NCBI GenBank assembly: GCA_937625935.1
Contig: OW569371.1
Location: forward strand, 415,055 to 479,054
Origin: Tetramitus jugosus
Taxonomy: Eukaryota; Heterolobosea; Eutetramitea; Acrasida; Vahlkampfiidae
DNA length: 64,000 nt
Direction: 5' to 3'
Part shown: positions 1-8,940 of the stretch, in pieces
Numbering within the stretch: position 1 is the first letter of the stretch
Layout of the letters: each line of letters starts with the position of its first letter
The notes under the pieces: generated by a model
The model's input: only the letters and a program-made list of their open reading frames with translations
Told to the model about the DNA's origin: nothing
The model's database searches: none
Program-made: the position numbers and the translations under genes

Positions 1-1045
1 TGTCTCGGTTACCCCAACCAGCAATGAACGGATTTCCTACGGATTCACAAGGGAACAGAGCCTTGATTGTTGAGAGCGTACTAATCTTAAACTCTGATGG
101 CATTTTCCATCTCATGATTGAATGACCTGACACTGGAGGCGTAATCACTGGACCCAGAGGCAAGGAAGACTCCCCTTGTCTCAACTTGTGAATGTAATCA
201 ATGGTTGAAGTTTCTTGATTGATGGATCGAACAGTCAGATACAATATCTTGTAACCCTTGCGTGTCATACCCTGAAACAAGTTGGCCACTCCGGGATGAG
301 CATACTGTCGACCTAGCCAACGTGTCGCGATTTGACCCTTGATGTCGCTCTTTGTAATGGTTCCATCAATATCACTCACAACAATCTTGTCCGCGTGTGA
401 CCAGAGAAACAAGCGACCACGTACGACTTCCCTTGTAACAGAGTTTACAAATTCGACCGTGTTCACCTCCTTGCTCCAATCAATTCTCTGAAGTAGCTCT
501 TGTGGAGGAGTTGTAAATTCTGAACCAAGCTTCTTCTGCATCGTATCAATATTTCTCTTCCAACGCTGCTTCACTCGTTGTTTGGTATGATTCGATACGT
601 TTCTGTAGTAACGAGAGTAGCGATTGCCACTGTTCAGTGCCGCTTGATCCTCATTTCCCATCATTGCAGAACATCCCAGTGAAATCTCTGACAACAAGGG
701 TTTTGTTCGATGAGCTGCTGTTTTTACGGCTCGACCAAATCGATCGTGTAGTGCTCCGTGAGTTCTAGGTGAAGGAGCCGGAGAAATTGAGCCATCTGAA
801 GAAAAGTCATTCGGAGTGACGACTTCAAGTACCTTCTTTTCAAACAATGCAAAGTGTTCATTGGCATGAAGTACCAATCGAGTTTCATCTTCCTCTCTAA
901 AATGAACGAGTTGACCGTTAATGTACACTTGGATGTAGTGCTTGTCTTCCTTGGAATCGGGCACATTCTCAAAGTACACAAAAAATGGAGAGCATCTGGG
1001 TTCACCATTCGGTTGCTTTACTACTATGATATCAATACAGGGCAT
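1..1045 (-). CDS. Lipin-type phosphatidate phosphatase, 3' end cut by window edge
   Basis: The frame is open without interruption from an ATG at 1045 down to base 1, about 348 codons, and runs off the left edge. Residues 2-60 resemble the N-LIP domain (CIDIIVVKQPNG, then RCSPFFVYF). The second half is the LNS2/HAD domain with the catalytic DxDxT motif in KIVVSDIDGTITKSDIKG, then a lipin-like stretch with ILYLTVRS. Lipins are Mg-dependent enzymes that dephosphorylate phosphatidate to diacylglycerol at the ER and nuclear envelope, feeding triacylglycerol and phospholipid synthesis. The linker between the two domains is short, about 130 residues, compared with animal lipins. The start is uncertain: the usual N-terminal amphipathic helix is not seen, and an in-frame ATG at 1144 would add 33 residues. 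I prefer 1045 because the sequence before it is A-rich like the other leaders here. The product call is firm. Confidence 0.9.
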   Translation of the reverse strand, partial: MPCIDIIVVKQPNGEPRCSPFFVYFENVPDSKEDKHYIQVYINGQLVHFREEDETRLVLHANEHFALFEKKVLEVVTPNDFSSDGSISPAPSPRTHGALHDRFGRAVKTAAHRTKPLLSEISLGCSAMMGNEDQAALNSGNRYSRYYRNVSNHTKQRVKQRWKRNIDTMQKKLGSEFTTPPQELLQRIDWSKEVNTVEFVNSVTREVVRGRLFLWSHADKIVVSDIDGTITKSDIKGQIATRWLGRQYAHPGVANLFQGMTRKGYKILYLTVRSINQETSTIDYIHKLRQGESSLPLGPVITPPVSGHSIMRWKMPSEFKISTLSTIKALFPCESVGNPFIAGWGNRD

Positions 1046-1501
1046 TTTCAATGTGTTGTTGATTTTTTGATTGTTGATTTTTGTTTCATACCAAAATACA
1101 ACGACTTTTCGGCTGTTAAACCCTGCCAAACAAAATTGAGACATGAAGTTGACTGGATTAAAAAAAGAAAGAAAAATATTTTGGATGTGCGACGGACTTA
1201 CGTAAATCACACGATCTTTTCGTCAGCTTTGGAAACTCGTAAACTCGAAGGAGCTTTTGGTTTCTTCTGACTCCGACCTCTTCTCATTAGGTCAAGGAGC
1301 TCTTCCCATTGACAATACGTTGAAGTTTCGAAACTCAGTTGTTTTATGTTTATTCCAAATTTTCACTTGACCTGTTCGTTAACAGAAGTTTACTGTTAAT
1401 TCATGTGTCCAACAAAAATCTTGTCTTCACTCACTCATTGGTCTGAATAACATAACACACAACTTCAATTTCAAAAAAATCAACAACACTTGACGGCAAA
1501 G
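1046..1501. other. Divergent intergenic region between lipin and a hypothetical gene
   Basis: This is the shared upstream region of two divergent genes. On the minus strand it holds an alternative in-frame lipin ATG at 1144 and a GTAAGT donor-like sequence (1201-1196) with an AG acceptor at 1124-1123, so a 5' untranslated intron is possible. I see no RNA gene or repeat. The plus-strand open frame across 854-1270 is antisense to lipin and is not supported. Confidence 0.35.
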
Positions 1502-2284
1502 ATGTACTACATCGATGTGTCGTTCAATGACCAAAAGTTTTGTCTTCAAGATGATGGCAATTCTTCTCTTGTTTCCATTCAAAGAAACATCGCCTCGAAG
1601 TTTTTCATGCTTGACATTTTAGGTTCATGGAAAACTTACAAGGATGAACCAGTTGATGCGGGACAACTCCTGATACGTACTTTGAAGGATTTAGGATTAA
1701 CTTCACTAAAGTTTGAAGACTCAAAAAACAAGTTCACCATGTTTTTGGATCTTTATGACGATTTTGTCAAGCCTTTCTCGGCTGTAAAATTTGATGATTC
1801 AGAGGAGGATACTAGTCCTGAAGCTTTGAGAATCAAGTATGCGCAGGACATAGAAGGTAATCAATCAACATTCTGTAACAATATGAATGTGGCTGCAAGC
1901 AATTTCAGCAGTTACGTAGATAAGGGTAAACAAAGATATGGGCCGAGAAAAGCATTGTCTGACTTTGACAGATATTCACCAATAACGAAGAAATACTTGT
2001 TGAACAATGATGCACAGAGAAGAGATCCAAACTTGAAGGATAGATATCTGAACAGTAATAGAGTTGCTGAATTATTTGAAAGAAGGTTGATTCAACTACA
2101 GCACTTGTTTCAAGAGATTACGGGATATGGAAAAAGCATTGGAAAACTTTCTTGGGTTGATGTGTTTGTGAAAGTGTCAGATAGAATGAATGATATAGAG
2201 AACCATTTGTATCATGATATCCATAGTGGATACGTGAGAATTGTTACCAGCAAGAGTGATGGAAAGCTTGCGAGTTGCCATTAG
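1502..2284 (+). CDS. Hypothetical protein, about 260 residues
   Basis: An open frame of 260 codons starts at the ATG at 1502; the longer frame from 1490 begins with TTG and is less likely. The sequence before the ATG is A/T-rich, like other leaders here. The protein starts MYYIDVSFNDQKF and looks globular and mixed in composition, with an acidic patch near residues 95-110 and a charged, tyrosine-rich middle. I see no signal peptide, membrane helix or family motif and do not recognise it. The 3' end is uncertain. A splice from 2234 (GTGAGA donor) to 2350 (AG acceptor) keeps phase and joins residue 244 to an open 60-codon tail ending at 2533, giving about 304 residues. The acceptor lacks a pyrimidine tract, so this alternative is weak. 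Confidence 0.55.
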   Translation: MYYIDVSFNDQKFCLQDDGNSSLVSIQRNIASKFFMLDILGSWKTYKDEPVDAGQLLIRTLKDLGLTSLKFEDSKNKFTMFLDLYDDFVKPFSAVKFDDSEEDTSPEALRIKYAQDIEGNQSTFCNNMNVAASNFSSYVDKGKQRYGPRKALSDFDRYSPITKKYLLNNDAQRRDPNLKDRYLNSNRVAELFERRLIQLQHLFQEITGYGKSIGKLSWVDVFVKVSDRMNDIENHLYHDIHSGYVRIVTSKSDGKLASCH

Positions 2285-2350
2285 TTGCAAGTTTTGCGTG
2301 AGAACCAATGAGACATGCAAATTACTTCTACTATTGGTGGTGTTATCAAG

Positions 2351-2533
2351 TTGGACAATACATACTATTGGCCTTCATGCGTCCATAGAGTACTTGAATT
2401 TGAGAAGGTTGACAAATACCTCGAACTAAGTTTGTTAAATTTGATGTTGGCATTTCATGCGAAGTCGTTGCATAAGTTGCATAAGAAGAGATCTCTTTAT
2501 AGACTCAACATCCAAAGAAGTAGATGTGAGTGA
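2351..2533 (+). CDS. Possible second exon of the preceding hypothetical gene
   Basis: This 61-codon open stretch follows a candidate AG acceptor at 2349-2350, in phase with a GTGAGA donor at 2234. It reads LDNTYYWPSCVHRVLEF and continues as a basic, leucine-rich tail to a TGA at 2533. It has no homology I can name. It fills most of the 404-bp gap between the hypothetical gene and the convergent coiled-coil gene. It may simply be untranslated sequence. Confidence 0.2.
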   Translation: MDNTYYWPSCVHRVLEFEKVDKYLELSLLNLMLAFHAKSLHKLHKKRSLYRLNIQRSRCE

Positions 2534-2688
2534 AGCGAATTGTTCGGTGGTCGAACCATATTATTCACTTTGTTGAAACAAATCCAGAGAAGCCCTGACT
2601 TTTCAAAAACATTGTCACAGATTTATTCGTTTTTGAAGTTAGTTCCAATACAGATACTTTATTGTGACTTACTTTTGAATCACACGAA

Positions 2689-5600
2689 CTACTCTTCACT
2701 TTGGTTGCCGATAAACGAGAAGGCACTTTCTGGCTCTTCTTCTGTTTCTTCAACCTCCTCTGATTCCGAACTCTTCTTCATAAAGTCAAAAGAGGAGGAT
2801 TCATCTGGCTCATTGTTATCTTGTACTTCTTCTGTCAAAGTATTTTCTTCTTCTCCTTCGTTATTGTCGTCATTCTTGATAAATGAGAAGGAAGAGGCTT
2901 CCTCTGGTTCTGAATGCTCATCTTCCTCCGATTGCTGTACATTCTCATGACTCTCTTCTTGTGACTCTGCTTCATCAACCTCACTTTCATTCTGGATAAA
3001 GGAGAAACTTGATGGCTCATTTTCCAATACAGCGCCACTGTGTTGGGTTTCTTCTTCATTGCCATTATTCTCTTGTTCTTCTGCAGGCTCCTTTGTCAGT
3101 TCTTCACTATTGTTTGGGATAGAGGAGTAGTATTGCTCTCCTTCCTGCTCAGTTGGTGACGACTCTTCTCTCTCTTCTTCTAATTGTACATCTATTAAAC
3201 TCTGAAGTTTGATTTGAACTTCGAGCAACTCCTTCTTTAGGGTCTGCGACTGTGTATCTAATATGTCACATTGATCATAATCAGCATTTTCAAGTGCTTC
3301 CTCCAAAGCAGCCTCCAATTTGCTAATTTGGACTGATAGTTCTTCCTGAAGTTGAATGAGATTCATCTTTGTGATCACAGGATCTTCCTCGTTAGTTTCC
3401 TGCTGTTCTTGTGGTTCTTCTTCTTTCTCTTCTTCTTTTTGTGGGACACTTGTGTATTGTTGGTATTCGTCGTGATCATCTTCATTATCATCCTCTCTCA
3501 ATTGGGTATCTGTTTCCTCTTGTGATAACTCCTCCTCAGCAACTTGTTCCTCTGTTTCTTCTTCCCCATCACTGTTATCCTCTGAGGCAAGTACTTTGTC
3601 AGTGAAACCCAGTCGAACCTTTGTACTGTTAATCAAGTCTTCATACTGATCGTCGTCCCATTGCAGAATGTCTCTAGATTCTTGAATTTCAGCTTCACAA
3701 ACTTGAGCAGCAGATGTTAAAATGTCTACGGCATCTCTAACAATAGCATCAGAGCTACTCATGACATCCTGAGAGAGTTCGGATATTACCTTAGACAACT
3801 CTAACCACTCTGGTACTAGAACATGCGATAAATATTCTTGAGCTCTGTCGTGTTGCATGTTTGTATACTTTTCGCGTAGAGAATCTAGCAGTGTTATGTT
3901 CTTCCTCAATGAGACATCCAGTAGAGACATCTTCTTCTCCAAATCTGCACTTTCAGGATCAATTTTCGCCAACTGTTCCTCCATCGTCTTGATACTCGAT
4001 TGGAATTGAGCTGCATCTTTAAACTTTCTGTTCAATACTGCAGTTGCCTTCTTGCTATTCAAATCAGGCAATTGTTCGTTCTCAATCTTGAACTTTCTAT
4101 CTCTCAACTCTTGCAGCTGGGCTTCACAAAGGTTCAACTCAGTTTGTAGATTTGATGTTTGCTTCTCGTGCTTTTGAAGCTCGAGGTGCATTTGCTGATT
4201 GTCAATCTCGGATTGCCCATGGCTCAAGTACTCAACTCGAACCTTTTGCAAACGAGCAATTAGCGACCTCCATGAAGTCACAGTCTCAATATCCCCAGTC
4301 AAGTTCTCAGCCAAATGTATCACTCTTTCCTTATCCTCCTGTTGCATGTTCCATTTTTGAACCTCAACCTCCCATTTGGCGGCAGCTTGAGCGTGCTTCT
4401 TCTTCTCGCTTTCCAGAAGACTTTTTCTGTTCTCTGTTTCTTGCTGCTCTTTTTCTAATAGTACAAGTTCTTCGCTGAACTTCTTCTCGTGCTGATCCAC
4501 GATACTCTTTGCAAGCTCAATGTTTTCGCTAACTGATTTGAATTGTCTCTTCTTTTCACGCAGCACTCGCTCCAACTCCTGTATCTCATTCTTCAACTCG
4601 ATTGCTTGTTGCTCAAAATTGCTAATCTTTGTACGTTCTGATTGTGTAGCATTATCAATCTGAGTTCTCAATCTATCCTTTCGCTTATTCATATTTTCGC
4701 TGTCCAAATCCAAAGATTGCTCTTGTCTCTGAATTCTCTCTCGTTCGTTGTTGATTCTTTCATCAGTTAAAGACTTTTTCACGTTCCAATCAGATAGCAA
4801 CAAACTAAAAGAGGAGTTGGTCTTCCGTATAAAATCGGTAATCAATCGGTTGGTGTTGTCAGTATTCGTATTGAGACCGGTCGAATAGGAGGAAGCGCTT
4901 GATCGATCCAAATTTGACAATTGCTCAAAACACTTGTTAAACTTTTCAGTAGCGCTCGATAGTTCTGTCCTCAATCGTGTCATTTCACTTCGCATGCTGC
5001 CCAATTGCTTCTCATATTCATCAGCCAACTCAAATTGCTCCTTTACGGTTGCTTCGTTCAATTTCTGCTCCAAATCTTGGGAAGATTGCTCCAAAGCAGA
5101 CAATGATTTTCTCAAATTTCTCTGGGATTGCAACAGAGACTGCTGCGACTGTAAGTTTTGTTTGGCAGGTTTCACAAACTGTGTTTGAAGTGAATCAGTG
5201 ACACTCTTTCTCAACACATCATAATTGTTTCGTATCCTGTTTCTCGCATCTTCCTCCTCCTTTTGCTTCAATCGTTTTTGTTCTTGCCTCTTCGCTTCTG
5301 CTTCCTCTTCCTTCTTCTTCTTTTGCAACCGCAATCGCTCCTCTTCTTCCTCCTGTTCTCTCTTCATCTTTTCTGCTTCATTTTCTCTCTGTTGAGCAGC
5401 AGGAGAGTGAATCACAAGTCCAGATAGTGAAATTCGATCATTTTCCTCTTCTTCATCATCCGATACTAATGATGACGATGACTCGTCGTTTCCATCTTCA
5501 CTCGTGGCTTGGTCATCAACATGTCTCTTGTTCATCGTCATACTACCCGTTGTCGCATCACTGCTTGCAACACCACTTGTCATACTCTTGTTACTGCTAC

Positions 5601-6417
5601 TGCTACTGTTGTTGTTCCACGCAGAAAGATGACTCTTAGTGCTACTAGCAGTTGCAGTAATGCCACGTGAAGTATGAGAAGTGGACGAAGAAGAAGAAGA
5701 AGAAGCTGTATTGACATCTTCTGAATCCAAATCCGATATTGAACTCATGTGACTCAACTTTGCACCAGTCATATGAGGAGAGTGACTCTGTTTTGATACT
5801 TGAGTTGGTGTTGTTGTGTCATTGCTATGATGAACACCAATTCCAATGACATTTCTAGCACCACCCTTTCTTCTCTTCTTTTGTGTCGATGATGATGACA
5901 ACGTCGACGAAGAAGAAGCAGAAGAATTGATCATTGATAAGCTTTCCTCACGAGAGCTGTTCATGACATTTGTCGGGACAGTAGGAGTTTTCGGAGAAAT
6001 AATATTGGCGCCATATTGTTTTTGGAAAGAATCGAGCATGGAAGGTCCGCTATCGTCACCTCCGTCATCATCATTTTCAGCGACAACCGTATTTTTCTTC
6101 AAAACACTCCTTGTTGCTGTAGCAGCTGCTGTTGTTGACTTTTTAGCTTTGAGAGGTTTAATTTCCATGGAAGAAAACATGTCATTACTGTTATCACCAA
6201 CCCCACCACCGCTCATCATGTTTTTATCACCATCTATTCCACTATCGCCCCATTGTGAACCTTCTGAAGAAGAAGCGGATTTGATGACTTGTGGTTGAGT
6301 GGTTGTTGGTGTGTTACTGTTGTTATTGTTGTTGTTGGTGGATGGAGAAGCAGAAGGCGATTCATATTTTTCTGGTGTGGTTGCAGCGGATGCCTTTTTG
6401 CCAAAGAGTGACCACAT
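2689..6417 (-). CDS. Large coiled-coil protein with UVR-like motifs and a repeated SxFSFI tail
   Basis: A 1242-residue protein starts at the ATG at 6417 (MWSLFGKKASAATTPEKY); the longer frame to 6531 starts with GTG and is rejected. Residues 1-330 are low complexity, rich in Ser, Asn and Thr. Residues about 330-960 are charged coiled coil with heptad-like Glu/Lys/Leu/Gln runs. A segment near residues 790-825 (LNRKFKDAAQFQSSIKTMEE) and another near 1030-1060 (LEEALENADYDQCDIL) resemble UVR motifs, short helical hairpins first known from UvrB and UvrC. The last 110 residues are very acidic and carry four copies of a short motif (SSFSFI, SSFSFI, SSFDFM, SAFSFI) at about 1136, 1175, 1208 and 1231. 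There is no enzyme domain, signal peptide or membrane helix. The look is that of a cytoplasmic scaffold with an adaptor-binding tail, which is inference. Confidence 0.8.
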   Translation of the reverse strand: MWSLFGKKASAATTPEKYESPSASPSTNNNNNNSNTPTTTQPQVIKSASSSEGSQWGDSGIDGDKNMMSGGGVGDNSNDMFSSMEIKPLKAKKSTTAAATATRSVLKKNTVVAENDDDGGDDSGPSMLDSFQKQYGANIISPKTPTVPTNVMNSSREESLSMINSSASSSSTLSSSSTQKKRRKGGARNVIGIGVHHSNDTTTPTQVSKQSHSPHMTGAKLSHMSSISDLDSEDVNTASSSSSSSTSHTSRGITATASSTKSHLSAWNNNSSSSSNKSMTSGVASSDATTGSMTMNKRHVDDQATSEDGNDESSSSLVSDDEEEENDRISLSGLVIHSPAAQQRENEAEKMKREQEEEEERLRLQKKKKEEEAEAKRQEQKRLKQKEEEDARNRIRNNYDVLRKSVTDSLQTQFVKPAKQNLQSQQSLLQSQRNLRKSLSALEQSSQDLEQKLNEATVKEQFELADEYEKQLGSMRSEMTRLRTELSSATEKFNKCFEQLSNLDRSSASSYSTGLNTNTDNTNRLITDFIRKTNSSFSLLLSDWNVKKSLTDERINNERERIQRQEQSLDLDSENMNKRKDRLRTQIDNATQSERTKISNFEQQAIELKNEIQELERVLREKKRQFKSVSENIELAKSIVDQHEKKFSEELVLLEKEQQETENRKSLLESEKKKHAQAAAKWEVEVQKWNMQQEDKERVIHLAENLTGDIETVTSWRSLIARLQKVRVEYLSHGQSEIDNQQMHLELQKHEKQTSNLQTELNLCEAQLQELRDRKFKIENEQLPDLNSKKATAVLNRKFKDAAQFQSSIKTMEEQLAKIDPESADLEKKMSLLDVSLRKNITLLDSLREKYTNMQHDRAQEYLSHVLVPEWLELSKVISELSQDVMSSSDAIVRDAVDILTSAAQVCEAEIQESRDILQWDDDQYEDLINSTKVRLGFTDKVLASEDNSDGEEETEEQVAEEELSQEETDTQLREDDNEDDHDEYQQYTSVPQKEEEKEEEPQEQQETNEEDPVITKMNLIQLQEELSVQISKLEAALEEALENADYDQCDILDTQSQTLKKELLEVQIKLQSLIDVQLEEEREESSPTEQEGEQYYSSIPNNSEELTKEPAEEQENNGNEEETQHSGAVLENEPSSFSFIQNESEVDEAESQEESHENVQQSEEDEHSEPEEASSFSFIKNDDNNEGEEENTLTEEVQDNNEPDESSSFDFMKKSSESEEVEETEEEPESAFSFIGNQSEE

Positions 6418-6706
6418 GATTTTCACCCGTTTGTTGTTGCTTGTTTGTTTGTTTGTTTGTTGTGTGAGCAGAAAACGTTTTGGATGTTGTTCAATGTTTT
6501 GGAAGGTGGAGAAATATTGGGATGTTCGCACTCTCGACAGAGCAACGAGAATCTGATTTTATGCAGCCAAAAAGAAGAACCACACAACTATCGTGGGCAG
6601 CTAGCTCAACAACAAACAAGAATGAAGCGAACATAATGTAGTTAGTTCACAACAAAAGACAAGACAAAAAAAATATCCCATGGTTCGCTGTTTTTTAATA
6701 TATAGT

Positions 6707-7289
6707 TTAAATCTTTGGGTTCACTGCAGGTGGGAATTCAATTCCAATCTTTTCAGAAGCACAAGCCTCAAACATCATTCTCTGTTGATAACACTTTTTC
6801 CACATAAAGTTCTTTCCTCTCAAGCAAGTCACATATTGTGTGAACAAGGCGCTGCATCCATTCTTTTCATCAAGATACTCGTTCGCTCTATACGTTGTAT
6901 TGTTTGTTCATGTCATTTCATCCATGCCGCAATTTTCGTATCAAACATTGTTCATCATCATTGAGCGTCGCCATCGTAGTCGTCATCACAAAAAATGTTG
7001 GCGCCACATCAAAACGCACGAAAAAAAAATCTTGTTAGCTTTCGCAGTTTTTTTCGACATGTGCACCACACACATATATAGAAAGAATGTTCAACATGAC
7101 CATAAAAACATACAGTTTAAAGGCACACTTTCTGCTCTCAATAGCTTCCTTCAAGCATTTTTCAGGATCTTGGTTCTTTGCTTTGCATGACAAGTAATTT
7201 GCGTTTTCATTTTTACAGTAGGTGACCAATCCGCTGGCTAATCCTGCCACAACAGCACTGCTATCGATTGTGAATTTTTCTGGGTTCAT
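6707..7289 (-). CDS. Complex I subunit NDUFA8-like, double twin-CX9C protein, two exons
   Basis: This gene must be spliced. Exon 1 runs 7289-7114 from the first ATG (MNPEKFTIDSSAVVAG). The intron is 7113-6888 (GTATGT...TATAG, 226 nt). Exon 2 runs 6887-6707. The split codon CT|A keeps phase and gives 118 residues. There are four CX9C motifs: CKNENANYLSC and CLKEAIESRKC in exon 1, and CSALFTQYVTC and CYQQRMMFEAC in exon 2. This arrangement, with KNQDPEKCL before the second Cys pair, matches NDUFA8 (PGIV), an accessory subunit of NADH:ubiquinone oxidoreductase oxidised and trapped in the intermembrane space by the Mia40 route. It is shorter than the human protein (172). The intron interrupts the domain between the two Cys-pair halves. 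An ATG-less extension upstream of 7289 is not supported. Confidence 0.85.
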
Positions 7290-7594
7290 TTTTGCTTGGG
7301 TGTCTGATGAAGATTTTGGGTTCTTGTTGTTGGGCGCAATGGAGAAAATTTTTTTATTGACTTTACAAAAGTGATAAGGGTGAAGTTTCAATCGGTGGTC
7401 TAATTCTCCTATATCACTGGTTCTTCTTGTAGCTCTCTTGGCCTGCTTGACTCACAAGCCATAAGATCCTTGACAGCAACCTCCTTCAGCGGGAGATATC
7501 CTCCAAAGATCCATCATGACTGATCTTTTAGGATTCAAACTGTGTATTGGAGAACTATGATCATCACGGAGACAAAACGCAAAAAAACCAAAGC
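7290..7594. other. Divergent intergenic region
   Basis: About 305 bp lie between the NDUFA8-like and zinc-ribbon genes, which point away from each other, so both promoters should be here. The minus-strand open frame across 7452-7817 overlaps the zinc-ribbon exon and is a shadow. I see no repeat or RNA gene. Confidence 0.3.
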
Positions 7595-8138
7595 ATGAAT
7601 CGCTCAGTTGTGCGCAGCCAAACAGGCACACCTGTTGTGCATAGCTCCTCAGCTCCAGAGATGCTCCCGAGTATGGAACCAACTCGGCCCAGGCCCGCCA
7701 CCAAATTACTGTTTGTAGAGGATCCCTCTCCCACGAGCAATAATCTTGTTCAATCAAATGCAGCTCAACAGACAGTTTCTGATACTGTTGCTTTAACAGA
7801 ACAACCGACAAAGACACTTCAATTTGTTCATCCTTCGCGATTCATCTGTGAGAAGTGTGGTTGTACAGGTAAAGTACTTTTCTCTCTCTCTGTGAAGTCA
7901 TCTTTTTTTTTTTGAGTGAAACAAAAGGAATTGTAAAGTGTAAGTTTCTAACGACAACAATATTTTCTCAGAGTATCACACGGGAGAAATACGAAGTTCA
8001 TCTGGCTTCCTTACAAAAATATTCAATGTAGATAGCAACAGATACTATACTTTAACATGTTCTGGATGTGGGTTTACTCAAATGTTTCGGACTCAACAGT
8101 CCATGTTGGCCAACTTGATTGACATTGTCATTCGATAA
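7595..8138 (+). CDS. Zinc-ribbon nucleic-acid-binding-type protein, two exons
   Basis: Exon 1 is 7595-7868 from the ATG (MNRSVVRSQTG). The intron is 7869-7971 (GTAAAG...TTTTCTCAG, 103 nt, with a clear pyrimidine tract). Exon 2 is 7972-8138. The codon G|AG is restored, giving 146 residues. The C-terminal 60 residues hold two Cys pairs, CEKCGC and CSGCGF, separated by about 36 residues including TEYHTGEIRSSSGFLTKIF. This matches the small zinc-ribbon family once called DUF2082 (pattern CxKCG, TGGGLSKFFD, CxxCGYTE), with the final C-x-x-C-G-[YF]-T retained. The N-terminal 85 residues are Pro/Ser/Thr-rich and probably disordered. The family is predicted to bind nucleic acid, but its role is unknown. 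The splice pair is strongly supported because it completes the ribbon. Confidence 0.82.
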
Positions 8139-8202
8139 AATCATTTACTACAACAGTACTACATTATAGTTTTGCACCACATTTATTGGTTTCATATCAC
8201 AT

Positions 8203-8844
8203 TTATTTTACATTCTTTGTTGGCAACGTAGCATAGCGCCCATCTAGATTCCGATAGACGGCATGCTTCTGAACCTTGAACCAATGATCCATGAATTCCA
8301 AGGAAGACATGGAAAATAGGAGACCTGATCGTAACAAATAATACAAATGAAGACTATCACTGCAACCTTGATTTCCACAAAATTGGGCTGCAAATTCTCT
8401 CTCTTGTCGTACAGTCTTTTGTCTCTGAACTTCAGCCGAATGAGTGGGTTCAATCCGCTCTGGCCAAAGAGAAGGCATGAATCGTTCTTGTGCTTCATAA
8501 AATCTTCTCTCCTGTTCATCTCTCAAATCACACATGCTGTCGCACAATTCATCTTCAGTTTTCCGTACAAAAAAACACGAAGTTTGAGTCAACCAACCAA
8601 ACGGATACAACTCCTTCTCAAAAACTTTGTTCATCACGTCTCTTGCCGTAATAATCTCATATTTTAGAATCTTATCCTTGTGTCCATGATATCCAAAGGG
8701 AACAATAGTGCAGTTGTCCAACAGAATCGATTGATAAGAGTGCAAGAAATCTCTAATTTGCTTGGATCTATGATCAGATGTTCTCCTTCTCGATTCAGGT
8801 TTCTTCTCTTCTGTGACTTCTTCCTCGTTGGCTTTCTCTGGCAT
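8203..8844 (-). CDS. Hypothetical protein, 213 residues
   Basis: An intact frame starts at the ATG at 8844 (MPEKANEEEVTEEKKPE). The first 30 residues are highly charged and likely disordered. The rest looks globular, with several aromatic residues and Cys at about 44, 90, 100, 104, 155 and 160 that do not form a recognisable metal site. There is no signal peptide or membrane helix. It lies 64 bp from the convergent zinc-ribbon gene and 96 bp downstream of the histidine kinase gene on the same strand. I do not recognise the family. Confidence 0.65.
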   Translation of the reverse strand: MPEKANEEEVTEEKKPESRRRTSDHRSKQIRDFLHSYQSILLDNCTIVPFGYHGHKDKILKYEIITARDVMNKVFEKELYPFGWLTQTSCFFVRKTEDELCDSMCDLRDEQERRFYEAQERFMPSLWPERIEPTHSAEVQRQKTVRQEREFAAQFCGNQGCSDSLHLYYLLRSGLLFSMSSLEFMDHWFKVQKHAVYRNLDGRYATLPTKNVK

Positions 8845-8940
8845 TTTTTTGATCTCTTTTTGCCAGTGTTTGTTGCTTTTTTCTTGTTTGGACTGATGAT
8901 GATCTGAGAGTGATGATCTATCAAAACTATGGTTTTTATT

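Noticed and set aside
854-1270. A 138-codon plus-strand open frame
   Set aside because: It is antisense to the lipin N-LIP coding region; its non-overlapping part has no features.
2241-2429. A 62-codon frame overlapping the end of the first hypothetical gene
   Set aside because: It starts at ATT, overlaps a better frame and has no protein-like pattern.
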